A stretch of DNA of 35,624 bases, from positions 1-35,624 of the forward strand of contig DATEXU010000270.1 in assembly GCA_035256645.1 (NCBI GenBank), written 5' to 3'. Shown here in pieces: positions 25,055 through 33,697 of this stretch. Every line of letters starts with the position of its first letter. Positions within the stretch are counted from its first letter, which is position 1. The position numbers and the translations under genes were made by a program. This stretch comes from G026625185 sp035256645. GTDB lineage: Bacteria > Desulfobacterota > WTBG01 > JAGOGO01. The notes beneath the pieces are model-generated. The model had not been told where the DNA came from, searched no databases, and saw only the letters and a program-made list of their open reading frames with translations.

Positions 25055-25119
25055 AAACAAAAAAAGGGTTATGAAATTGTCTAAATAAGGCTTACCAAGC
25101 ATTTGGAGGATTTTTATCT

Positions 25120-25848
25120 ATGCCCAAGCTTATTTTAAAGTTCAAGGAAGCAGTATTAAAAGAATATGCATTGGAAGATGAGATGGTGACTATTGGAAGA
25201 GTGGATGATAACACCATCAAGGTTGATAATATGGCGGTCTCAAGTCATCATGCTAAATTAATTCGAGAAAATGGTGATTATGTTCTGATTGATCTTAACA
25301 GTTTAAATGGAACTTTTGTAAATGGGCAAAAAATATCAAAATGGATCCTCAAAAATAACGACTTTATAACGATTGGTAAACACACCCTGGTATATATAGA
25401 TGAAAGAGCACCGCAGAAATCTCCTTTATCCGGCACCTCAGAATTGAGATCACCTGAAGGGACGGTCATGCTCGATATGCGCACTCAGCAGCAGTTACTT
25501 GAGGAGGCTGCTGCTAAAAAAGGGGTGGATAAGGTGGGAGAATTGGTTGGGGCGCTAACCTTTATATCGGATAGCGAAGGTCAAGGTGAAATAGACTTAT
25601 CAAAACGAATCACCATGATTGGAAAGGGTAAGGAGGCGGAAATCAAGATAAAGGGCTTTTTTTTACCCAATATCTCCGCTGTTATCAGTAGAAGACCAGC
25701 CGGATACTTTCTCTCTCATTCTGAGGGCAGAGCCATCCCAAAGGTAAATGGTGAATCAGTAAAGGGTCAGCTCAAGCTTAAAGATGGTGATATAATCGAG
25801 ATCGCCGGGCTTAAAATGCAATTCTTCTTAAAACCAACCCAAGAATAA
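25120..25848 (+). CDS. FHA-domain protein with a second, degenerate FHA-like domain
   Basis: 242 residues. Residues 1-95 are a canonical FHA domain: TIGRVDDNTIKVDNMAVSSH and then DLNSLNGTFVNG, with the phosphothreonine-binding Arg, Ser, His and Asn in place. After a linker of about 45 residues, residues 145-242 repeat the strand pattern (ITMIGKGKEAEIKIKG, late VNGESVKGQLKLKDGD) but lack the GR and SxxH residues, so this copy probably cannot bind phosphothreonine. It has a strong GGAGG ribosome-binding site and lies 65 bp after the PP2C gene, suggesting co-expression. It would act as a cytosolic adaptor in a Ser/Thr phosphorylation circuit. Its partner kinase is not visible. Confidence 0.9.
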   Translation: MPKLILKFKEAVLKEYALEDEMVTIGRVDDNTIKVDNMAVSSHHAKLIRENGDYVLIDLNSLNGTFVNGQKISKWILKNNDFITIGKHTLVYIDERAPQKSPLSGTSELRSPEGTVMLDMRTQQQLLEEAAAKKGVDKVGELVGALTFISDSEGQGEIDLSKRITMIGKGKEAEIKIKGFFLPNISAVISRRPAGYFLSHSEGRAIPKVNGESVKGQLKLKDGDIIEIAGLKMQFFLKPTQE

Positions 25849-25899
25849 TTTTGAATTACGCAGCTTCGGTCTTTTATAAAGAGTAATGAGTTTTTGCCG

Positions 25900-25913
25900 A
25901 ACGATATATCGTT
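25900..25913. promoter_or_regulatory. 14-bp perfect palindrome, possible operator
   Basis: AACGATATATCGTT is fully self-complementary and lies in the 204-bp spacer before the HPr-fusion gene, about 140 bp ahead of its start codon. It could be a dimeric repressor site. No promoter overlap is obvious, so this remains speculative. Confidence 0.25.
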
Positions 25914-26052
25914 TCATTCGTGAATAAAATCTTATCCCTCCTCATTGCTTACTTTTCACTTCACTTATCTCAAAAGTTTTCCTTTTCCCTTAACATTGTT
26001 TTTTTGATATGATTCAAAAACATTTTTTTTAAAGATAGTTTCGGAGGCTTGT

Positions 26053-27381
26053 TTGAATAAAAAAGAAAAGAGAACAGAAATTCCAGAGTCGACCACGACA
26101 CATCTCATGGAAATCATCTCGGAAGAGGAATTTTTGAGGCTGGTTCAAAACGCTGCCTCTGACGTTCTTCGGCTAAGCCTTTTTTTGGAAGATTTAAAAA
26201 GTAACGAGAAGGTTTTTAATAAAAAATTATTTTACGCGATTCTTACGGTGTCTAGGGACCTGGAAGATTTTTTGGATGCTCATGGAGCAAAAAACAATCG
26301 AGAGTGGTCTTATTTTAGGGAATTAGTTGCTTCAGCACGCAATTTTGGATTTGCTGCATTTCTCATTGAGCATATCGAAAAAAGCCACATTCCCCCTGAA
26401 GAACAAAAAATTTTTGATGAATATTTCGATAAAACGAAGAATACTAAACATTACTTTAATCAAACCTTACTAAAAATTTTTGAACTTATAAGAGTAGAAG
26501 CGCAGAGGCTTAAAATCTCTTTTCCTCCAAGAGGACTCACAGAAATTTATTACTACGATATCCCATCGAATAAGTTTCTCCCGCAAAATCTGGATGAAGG
26601 AGAAGTAAAAAACAAAAGAGAAAATATTATTAAGATCTGTTCGAAATATCTCAACATAAGCAGCCAATTTCATGATCTCAGATGTAACAAACAGTATCCT
26701 TCAGAGATACTCTCACAAATGATTCCCGAAAAAATTAATGAAGAGAAAATCAGACGATTTGAATTGGTCATGCATAATTTAGAGTCGGTTTATGACACCT
26801 ATGTAAAAGACAAAGCGTTGGAAAATGAAGACTCCCGCTTTGGCCGCTTACGGACATATATCTCATCCATCCTCCACCTCTTTGAGATTGCGCGTGTATT
26901 AGCGCATTTTTATGAGCGCCATGAAAAAATAAACCGTATCCTTGAAAAATCCATTACCCAGAATAATATTTTAAACTGTACTATCAATTGGGCGCTTTAC
27001 TATATTAATCTGATGATGCTATCCGGCCGTATGTTGGCTGATGAATTATTAAAAGAATATACGGCGATGGATTCAATTGAATTACCGGTCCCTAAGGATT
27101 TGGGTTTTCATCTTCGGCCATCTACGTTAGTTGCAAAGGTGGTTAACCATTATGGCTCCGATGTTTATATGGTAGTGGGACAAGATAAATTTGATGCCAA
27201 AAGCGTTCTGAGTTTAACGTGGGCAGGAGGAAAAATCGCTCGGGAAAAAATAGAAAAAGTTACTTTTGTTGGAGATAAAAGGGTATTAAAAGACTTAAAA
27301 ATTCTGGCAAGTGTAAACTATGGTGAGGACATTATGGGGAAAGATCGTCCATTACCTAAAGTGCTCTCCTACCTCCGTTAG
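26053..27381 (+). CDS. Large protein with C-terminal HPr-like phosphocarrier domain
   Basis: 442 residues. The start is TTG, placed 5 bp after a clean GGAGG. Residues about 341-430 form an HPr-like domain: LGFHLRPSTLVAKVV with the expected phosphohistidine at His353, and DKFDAKSVLSL with Ser384 at the place of the regulatory serine of HPr. The first 340 residues are helical and charged, without signal peptide or membrane segment, and match no domain I recognise. Ordinary HPr is only about 88 residues. The domain could pass phosphate to the EIIA(Ntr) protein encoded at 8999-9466, but no enzyme I is present here. It follows the PP2C-FHA pair by 204 bp and is convergent with waaA. HPr call fairly firm; N-terminal function unknown. 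Confidence 0.85.
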   Translation: MNKKEKRTEIPESTTTHLMEIISEEEFLRLVQNAASDVLRLSLFLEDLKSNEKVFNKKLFYAILTVSRDLEDFLDAHGAKNNREWSYFRELVASARNFGFAAFLIEHIEKSHIPPEEQKIFDEYFDKTKNTKHYFNQTLLKIFELIRVEAQRLKISFPPRGLTEIYYYDIPSNKFLPQNLDEGEVKNKRENIIKICSKYLNISSQFHDLRCNKQYPSEILSQMIPEKINEEKIRRFELVMHNLESVYDTYVKDKALENEDSRFGRLRTYISSILHLFEIARVLAHFYERHEKINRILEKSITQNNILNCTINWALYYINLMMLSGRMLADELLKEYTAMDSIELPVPKDLGFHLRPSTLVAKVVNHYGSDVYMVVGQDKFDAKSVLSLTWAGGKIAREKIEKVTFVGDKRVLKDLKILASVNYGEDIMGKDRPLPKVLSYLR

Positions 27382-27414
27382 CTTTTCTTAATTGATTGCT
27401 TCATTAATCAAACG

Positions 27415-28725
27415 TCAATCAGAAAGAAAACGTTTTATTATTTCGAAATTTTTTTCGGTTGCTCCCTGGTTAACCTTAATCACTTGGAACCCCCGTTCAC
27501 CACACATTTGTGCTTCTTCTTTATTACTCAAAAGTCTTTGTGCCTGAAATAATAAATCATCTTTTGTGGTCACCAAGATGCCGGCACCAGATCCTATTAA
27601 TACGTCAACAAACTCGGAAACATTTTGGGTATAGGGCCCAAAAATAACAGGTTTTTTATAAACTAAAGGCTCTAAAATGTTATGCCCTCCAATATTGACT
27701 AAACTTCCTCCCACAAAAATAATTTCACCGATACTGTAAAATTGAGCGAGTTCACCAATAGTATCCAAGAGAATTACTTGCGGTCTTAATAAATGTTGGT
27801 GTTTTTTAATGTGACTTTTTCGGTGGACAACAAAACCTCTTTTTTTCACTAATTTTTCTACCTCAAAAAATCGTTCGGGATGACGAGGAGCTAAAATCAA
27901 AATCAAATTTGAATATTCTTTTATGAGTTGCTGAAAAACTTCAAGAATAATATCTTCTTCAGCCGAATGCGTGCTGCCGGCAATAAAAATTTTATCTTCC
28001 AATCCCAGATTAAGCTCGTTTAGAAGTTCTTCTTTGGGCTTGTCATTTGCATCTGGAGTTTTTTGGTCAAACTTCATATTGCCGGTGATTAAAACTTTTT
28101 GAGGATCAGCTCCAATATCAATGACTCTTTGATAGTCAACCAAAGATTGCATCCCAAAAGTTGACACTTTATTAAAAACTTTTTTAAAGAACCGTCCAAA
28201 AAACTTATAGCGGCGACATGATTTAGATGAAATTCGACCGTTAACAATTACTGATGGTATTTCTCTTTGATGAAGAAAAAAAAGAAAGTTGGGCCAAATT
28301 TCAGTCTCAGTATGAATGAAAATACAAGGATCAATGATCGTAAGCATTTTTTTTACGATAAAAAAAAAGTCATAAGGGAAATAAATAAGAAAGTCTATTT
28401 CGGGAATTTTTTGCCGGGCAGTATCATTTCCCGTGGAAGTAATCGTTGAGAACACTATTTTTTTTTGGGGATATGCTTCTTTAATCTTTTTAATGATTGG
28501 TATCGAGGCGATAACTTCACCCACTGAAACTGCGTGGATCCAAATAGGGCGAACGCCCTTGAGTTGATCGTTAACTGATTTTGGCATGAACCCCATCCTC
28601 TGGCATACGCCCTCGCGGTATTTCTTTCTGGCTACCAAGGCTACCAGAAGAACAGGGAATGCAATGATGGACAAAATATTATAAAAAATATACCCCATAT
28701 AGTATGTACTGTTTAGTGCTGTCAC
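27415..28725 (-). CDS. waaA: 3-deoxy-D-manno-octulosonic acid (Kdo) transferase
   Basis: 436 residues, normal for WaaA/KdtA. An N-terminal membrane anchor (about residues 10-32) precedes the GT-B domains. The motif WIHAVSVGEVIASIPIIKKI contains the catalytic Glu; FSTITSTGNDTA, FIAGSTHSAEED, ILAPRHPERF and GGSLVNIGGHNILEP are family hallmarks. The enzyme transfers Kdo from CMP-Kdo to lipid A precursor at the inner membrane, direct evidence for LPS synthesis. The chosen GTG start overlaps the stop of the upstream lipoprotein gene in a GTGA arrangement, which suggests coupled translation; an ATG at 28698 is the alternative. No other LPS genes are adjacent. Confidence 0.95.
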   Translation of the reverse strand: MTALNSTYYMGYIFYNILSIIAFPVLLVALVARKKYREGVCQRMGFMPKSVNDQLKGVRPIWIHAVSVGEVIASIPIIKKIKEAYPQKKIVFSTITSTGNDTARQKIPEIDFLIYFPYDFFFIVKKMLTIIDPCIFIHTETEIWPNFLFFLHQREIPSVIVNGRISSKSCRRYKFFGRFFKKVFNKVSTFGMQSLVDYQRVIDIGADPQKVLITGNMKFDQKTPDANDKPKEELLNELNLGLEDKIFIAGSTHSAEEDIILEVFQQLIKEYSNLILILAPRHPERFFEVEKLVKKRGFVVHRKSHIKKHQHLLRPQVILLDTIGELAQFYSIGEIIFVGGSLVNIGGHNILEPLVYKKPVIFGPYTQNVSEFVDVLIGSGAGILVTTKDDLLFQAQRLLSNKEEAQMCGERGFQVIKVNQGATEKNFEIIKRFLSD

Positions 28726-30353
28726 CTTATACTGCCATCTGGTTCTTTGCCGCGAAATTGTGATCCTTCCTCGGAAAAGAACTCGGGATAAACTTTTTCG
28801 ATTTCCACCCGGACATCAGTCAAGTTTTTTATTATCCTATCAGCATAGGTGTTATTCGGGTATTTATCCAAAACGCTTTTTAGAAGTTTATAGCTTTCCA
28901 GAAGATAACTCTTTTTTTGTTCTACGCTTGTAGAGTTCCTGGCTTGAAGAAACAACTGACCCGCCTTTAGCCTCCGCGTACGAGCCAGGCCATCGATAGC
29001 TAAAAATTTCTTTTCTTCAGCGTCAGGTTTATAGGCAGTACCTTCAAGTTCTTCATAGAGTGCGATGGCCTCTTCAAAATTTTCCGATTCGAGCAAACGA
29101 TTTGCTCTTTCCAATTTTTGTTTTCCCGTTTCATCGCTCAATTCAACTTGTTTATTCCCTTTTAATAGCGCCTCTGTTTTAGGGATAAGCGCAATTTTTT
29201 CCTGCATTGAAAAAGGGTATTCCCCGGGAGGAAAAGACTTTTTAAGCGAGGACATGAGTGCTTGTGCTTCTAAATACTTTGACATTTTAATGTCGTTATC
29301 TATCTCTCGTAGCCTTGCATCGATTTGGTTCCTTCCTTGTTCGGTTAACTGATTAAGAAAATTTTGAACTCCACTCTGGCACGCAAGATCTAAGCATTCC
29401 CTTTGAGCTACAATGCCTAATTGATATGCCCCCAGAAAATCACCTTGCTCTTGAAAAAGAGCGCGCGCTTGATCTAGTTTGTTTTTTACCGTTATATCCT
29501 GAGGTCCGGTCTGCAAAAGCGCTGCCTTCCCCTTTACTTTTCTATACCATATTTCCTCATTCATATAAAAAACATTAAGCTTCTGGAATATCTCCTGTGC
29601 AAATTGGGTCTGTCCATTATTAATCAACCATTCTCCAAGTGCAAAGCATAACGGTGCGTTTTCTGAGGTTAGGGAAAAATCTTTGGATAAAAGTTCTTCA
29701 ATAAGGTTGCGAGTATCTTCCCCTTGGTTCAATCGGGCGAGGGATAGCGCATAGTAGGCCTTGCTGTTAAAATTTATTTTTTCCCCAGATTTAATCTTGA
29801 CAAGCTGTTCATAAAGATCTACTACTTTGTAGTAGTTATTTTTCTGGTAACTATTGGCAATCTCATCCTCTAATTTTTGAGAATTTAGTCTATTCGGATA
29901 TTCCTTCCCGCGTAAAGATTCGGAGGATTTTAACGTCGCAAGATAATGATCAACCAAATCTAAATAAAATATTTCGCGTGACAAAGCAGTGTCGCCAACT
30001 TTTAATTTTTGCTGCAGGATTTTAATCCGTTTCAAATCTTCGAGATAAACCGCAAGCATTTCATTTTTTTTAGCAAGGTACGCATTGTCTTCAGATAATC
30101 GTCCTTCGGGAAGCGAAACGCTATTTTTTTCAATCTCTTTCTGAAGAGCGAATATAAGCTCATTGAGCGTGTCTTTCCAAATCACTTGGTCTTTTTGGAG
30201 CCTGAGCTTTTGAGCCTTTTCCTGAAAAGATTCTTGATGAACTTTTGGTTCTGAAGAAACTTCTTTAACTCTCATGCCATCAGGATAAGCGCAACTAACC
30301 GTAATAAGTATCATTAAGAAAAACCACCATCGTACTGCGCAACAGAACACCAT
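28722..30353 (-). CDS. TPR-like lipoprotein of unknown function
   Basis: 543 residues from the ATG at 30353, which follows a GGGAGGT ribosome-binding site; an upstream in-frame start at 30377 would run into the PBP gene end and is less likely. The N-terminus has a hydrophobic signal ending in TVSCAY, a lipobox with Cys near residue 21. The rest is helical with TPR-like repeats, e.g. YKVVDLYEQLVKIKSGEK and LERANRLLESENFEEAIALY, resembling envelope scaffold proteins. No enzyme motif is visible. It sits 17 bp after the PBP1A gene and overlaps waaA by 4 bp, so it probably serves cell-envelope assembly. Confidence 0.82.
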   Translation of the reverse strand: MVFCCAVRWWFFLMILITVSCAYPDGMRVKEVSSEPKVHQESFQEKAQKLRLQKDQVIWKDTLNELIFALQKEIEKNSVSLPEGRLSEDNAYLAKKNEMLAVYLEDLKRIKILQQKLKVGDTALSREIFYLDLVDHYLATLKSSESLRGKEYPNRLNSQKLEDEIANSYQKNNYYKVVDLYEQLVKIKSGEKINFNSKAYYALSLARLNQGEDTRNLIEELLSKDFSLTSENAPLCFALGEWLINNGQTQFAQEIFQKLNVFYMNEEIWYRKVKGKAALLQTGPQDITVKNKLDQARALFQEQGDFLGAYQLGIVAQRECLDLACQSGVQNFLNQLTEQGRNQIDARLREIDNDIKMSKYLEAQALMSSLKKSFPPGEYPFSMQEKIALIPKTEALLKGNKQVELSDETGKQKLERANRLLESENFEEAIALYEELEGTAYKPDAEEKKFLAIDGLARTRRLKAGQLFLQARNSTSVEQKKSYLLESYKLLKSVLDKYPNNTYADRIIKNLTDVRVEIEKVYPEFFSEEGSQFRGKEPDGSIR

Positions 30354-30370
30354 CCGGGACCTCCCTTTTA

Positions 30371-33300
30371 TTACCAAGGACTCTGGGTGCTGAGTCGATT
30401 GGTTTGAAATGGAGTAAAAAATCTCTGCGGTCTAAATGAGTTACCTTCTACTTGTCCATAAGAATACACTATTGCTTCACCCTCCAAACCTTCTAACGAC
30501 GAATCTAAACCAAGAGGCAGCCCGCTCCCTTTATCAACCGGAACAGCTATTGCCCCTTCAGGGTTTGGCAACAAAAGATTATTTTCCGAAAGAAACGCAA
30601 AGTCAACGGGATCCATACTTTTGTGAAAAAGCTGATTCCTGGTGACTTCATTCGCCACGTCAATCCAAATCGGTAACGCTCCCGAAGCACCAAAAATCCG
30701 AAAATGATTGTTTTTCATCGGGGTATTATCATCATATCCAACATAAGCAGCAATCACAAAGGAGTTCGGCAAAGACAAATCAAAACCTTTTTCGGAAAAA
30801 GCCGGAATAAAGCCGATATAGCTTGAGTTACTATACTCATTTGCTGTGCCTGTCTTTCCGAGAGTAGGCACATTAAAGGTCAACGTATTGCCACGAGATC
30901 CCAACTCCACCTCGAGTTTAATCGAATCTTGAGCTTTATTGCCGGTCCCATAGTTTACAACATTTTTTAAAATCTGCGCTATCATATAAGTAATATGATG
31001 ATCAAGCACTGGCTTATCATCGGGGAGGTAACGGTAAATGTCTTTTCCCTCGGAATCGGTAATCCTGTCTATAATAATAGAGCTTTCCTGAGAAAAATCG
31101 CCCTGCACAGTATATTGTTTTCCATCGGTAAAGGTGGTATAGGCGCGCAAAATCTCCAAAACACTAACCGCACTTGGTCCCAAGGGAAAAGAAAGAACCG
31201 GTTCTAATGGAGTAGTGATGCCTAAACTTTCACAAAAATTTACCACGTAAAGAAGTCCAACCAATACTCGGTAGTCCCTGATCTTCCAAAGCGTTATCAT
31301 ATCATAGGCACGGTTCATTTTAATCTTTTTGAGCTCCCTTTCCAGAGACTCACCTAAGTTGGATACTATCACGGAGCGGATTTTACCCTCGATCAAAATT
31401 TCTTCCGCAGAAAAGCCGCTATGGATAAGCTCGATCACCTTTGCATAACTTAAAGGAATAAACCCTTTTTCCGCTAAGCCGTCACCGTAAGCAACGACCT
31501 CTTGTCCTTCCGACACACCAGAATAAAATCGACCCAATAAATCAGCGTAATTTGCAGGATTAGTGCTTTTTAATTCATCCCATTTTTTAAGCATCTCAGC
31601 GTTGAGGCGAACGAAGCGAAAAAAATGTTCTTTCAATAACCTTTCTTCAATTTCTTTTTCCAAGACATCTTCCTCATTTTCCGGTACCAGGTCTGGCCGG
31701 TATTCATCAAACCCTACTCCGTACTTTAAAACCCGTAATGCTTCAGCCTCCTTGGTTCTTCCCTCAAAAATAAGGTCAGTAACCAGTTCTTCCTTCGCAG
31801 CTTGGAAAGCCGATTCTCGAAGGTCACTCTCATTTATTCTAATGCCCCACGAATCTCGAATTCGTTTTTGAAAAGCCGGATAATCTTCATTTTCCCGGGG
31901 ACTCAAATCCACTACATCTGCAATCTGCTTAAATTGAGAAAAAGAAAGTTTATCACAAAGGTGATAAAGGAGCCAGACCGAGGCTACATTTTCTGATTTC
32001 GCTCCCGCCCACGCTAAAGAAACTTTCTCATATGGGCTTTCGTGATCCGGTCGAGGAAAATAAAACTGGTTTTGAAAAAGAAAAATATCGCGCCGGTTTT
32101 CCAAAGGATCGAGGATATTCCATCCTACCTGCAAAGCTGCGGAATATACCAGAGGCTTAAACATAGATCCCATCTGACGCTTGGCATCAACTGCACGGTT
32201 AAAATAACTGTTTTCAAAACCTCCAACCATCGCCAGAATCTTACCGCGCTGTGAAACCAAAAGCCCCCCTTCAAGTTTCGGTTTTTGCTCTAAGTCAAAT
32301 AAAAACATGCCATCCGGCAACTTGTCGCGTACATAAACATATACTAAATCACTCACTTTGATCTGAGATAGCAATTCTTTAACATCCTTTAGGGTTGACT
32401 CCGCCCACATCCCCACTTTGTACTTTGCATAGGCAGAGGCCAATTCCTTTAAACCCCCTTGGTCAACTTTTCCTATAGCCTCCCCTACCCTCACGAAAAT
32501 TCCTAAATCCTTTCCTTCTTCGATTTTATTTTCCACTTTGCCGAATACAAATTGACCAATTTTCGGTTCAATAACTTGGGGTATATCCAGATGAGCATAC
32601 CGGGCTTGGATAATTTGTCTATTATACCCTGAAAGCGAAGTCTCAAGCTGTGAAATGTGCTTGCGTAATATCAGATGACTTTTTTGTTGAAGCTCCCGGT
32701 TTACAAAGGTATAGATTTTAATTCCCGAGGTAGCGATATTGCTTATGCCATGATCACCTAAAATTTGTTGGTATTTTTCCGATTGAAGCTCTTCCCGAAT
32801 GTAATCTAAATTTACATTGAGATCAAAATAAACCTTTCCTTCCTTAAAAGGTATCGGGGCCTGGAGCAGTTCTGTGTACTGTGAAGGGGTAACCATGCCG
32901 AGCTTTGCCATATTCCGGAGGACGTAATTTTTTCGTTCAATCGCCCGTGCCAAAACTATCTTCCTTTTTTCCTGATTGGGTTGCACGAGAGGATTATACC
33001 GATTAGGCGCCCGAACTGCGCCGGCAATAAAGGCACATTCCAGCAGATTTAACTGGTCTGCTGGTTTGTCAAAAAAATATTTCGCTGCGATCGTTAATCC
33101 CCGACCCGTCCCGGTTACATAAAACTGGTTGGTAAAAAACTCAATAATGTCTTCTTTTGAGAAATGGGCTTCAAGCTTGAGCGCTTGAGCCAATTCTATA
33201 AATTTAGCTTCAAACGTGCGCCCACTCCGTTTAAAAAGGTTTTTGGCGGTTTGCTGGGTGAGCGTGCTTCCACCCTGAATGATCTTTCCTGATTTCAGGT

Positions 33301-33697
33301 TTACTAAAGCCGCCCGAAAAATACTTAACGGATCAACCCCGGAGTGGTAAAAATAATTCTTGTCTTCAGCCGCAATTAAGGCGTTCACAAAATCTTTGGG
33401 AATGTCCTGGTATTTTATATAAATACGGTGTTCATTTTCAAAAAACACTCCAATCAAATTTTTCCCGTCATCATAATAAACCGGCGTTTCCCTCGATAAT
33501 GCATCCATTATTGCCTTTCGCGTAAAATCTTTTCCCGGCTGCGCAATAATAAAATAAAAGTACAGAGCGCAAAGAACACCAACACCAAGCAATCCGATCA
33601 AAAGAGCAAATAGTACCATTGACCGAATTTTTTTCAAGAACCGGAAAAAAATAAAAAATGGGAAAAAGAGTATTTTTATGATAGCTTTAGATTTCAT
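30371..33697 (-). CDS. Class A penicillin-binding protein (PBP1A type) with a large insert
   Basis: 1108 residues, longer than the usual 720-850. A membrane anchor lies near residues 28-50. The GT51 glycosyltransferase domain shows ALIAAEDKNYFYHSG with catalytic Glu111 and IIQGGSTLTQQTAKNL (139-154). An OB-like linker follows. The transpeptidase has SMFK with the active Ser511, SEN at 568-570 and KTG at 948-950. The SxN and KTG motifs are about 380 residues apart; a charged, helical stretch (about 595-810) appears inserted between them. The enzyme polymerises and crosslinks peptidoglycan at the outer face of the inner membrane. The start codon directly follows the stop of the radical SAM gene. 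All catalytic residues are present, so it should be active. Confidence 0.95.
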   Translation of the reverse strand: MKSKAIIKILFFPFFIFFRFLKKIRSMVLFALLIGLLGVGVLCALYFYFIIAQPGKDFTRKAIMDALSRETPVYYDDGKNLIGVFFENEHRIYIKYQDIPKDFVNALIAAEDKNYFYHSGVDPLSIFRAALVNLKSGKIIQGGSTLTQQTAKNLFKRSGRTFEAKFIELAQALKLEAHFSKEDIIEFFTNQFYVTGTGRGLTIAAKYFFDKPADQLNLLECAFIAGAVRAPNRYNPLVQPNQEKRKIVLARAIERKNYVLRNMAKLGMVTPSQYTELLQAPIPFKEGKVYFDLNVNLDYIREELQSEKYQQILGDHGISNIATSGIKIYTFVNRELQQKSHLILRKHISQLETSLSGYNRQIIQARYAHLDIPQVIEPKIGQFVFGKVENKIEEGKDLGIFVRVGEAIGKVDQGGLKELASAYAKYKVGMWAESTLKDVKELLSQIKVSDLVYVYVRDKLPDGMFLFDLEQKPKLEGGLLVSQRGKILAMVGGFENSYFNRAVDAKRQMGSMFKPLVYSAALQVGWNILDPLENRRDIFLFQNQFYFPRPDHESPYEKVSLAWAGAKSENVASVWLLYHLCDKLSFSQFKQIADVVDLSPRENEDYPAFQKRIRDSWGIRINESDLRESAFQAAKEELVTDLIFEGRTKEAEALRVLKYGVGFDEYRPDLVPENEEDVLEKEIEERLLKEHFFRFVRLNAEMLKKWDELKSTNPANYADLLGRFYSGVSEGQEVVAYGDGLAEKGFIPLSYAKVIELIHSGFSAEEILIEGKIRSVIVSNLGESLERELKKIKMNRAYDMITLWKIRDYRVLVGLLYVVNFCESLGITTPLEPVLSFPLGPSAVSVLEILRAYTTFTDGKQYTVQGDFSQESSIIIDRITDSEGKDIYRYLPDDKPVLDHHITYMIAQILKNVVNYGTGNKAQDSIKLEVELGSRGNTLTFNVPTLGKTGTANEYSNSSYIGFIPAFSEKGFDLSLPNSFVIAAYVGYDDNTPMKNNHFRIFGASGALPIWIDVANEVTRNQLFHKSMDPVDFAFLSENNLLLPNPEGAIAVPVDKGSGLPLGLDSSLEGLEGEAIVYSYGQVEGNSFRPQRFFTPFQTNRLSTQSPW

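Noticed and set aside
27382..27414. Terminator between the HPr fusion and waaA
   Set aside because: Only a weak TTGATT/AATCAA match is present, with no GC-rich stem or U-run.
30354..30377. Upstream start of the TPR lipoprotein at 30377
   Set aside because: The ATG at 30353 has a GGGAGGT site and gives a better lipoprotein signal; the longer form overlaps the PBP gene.
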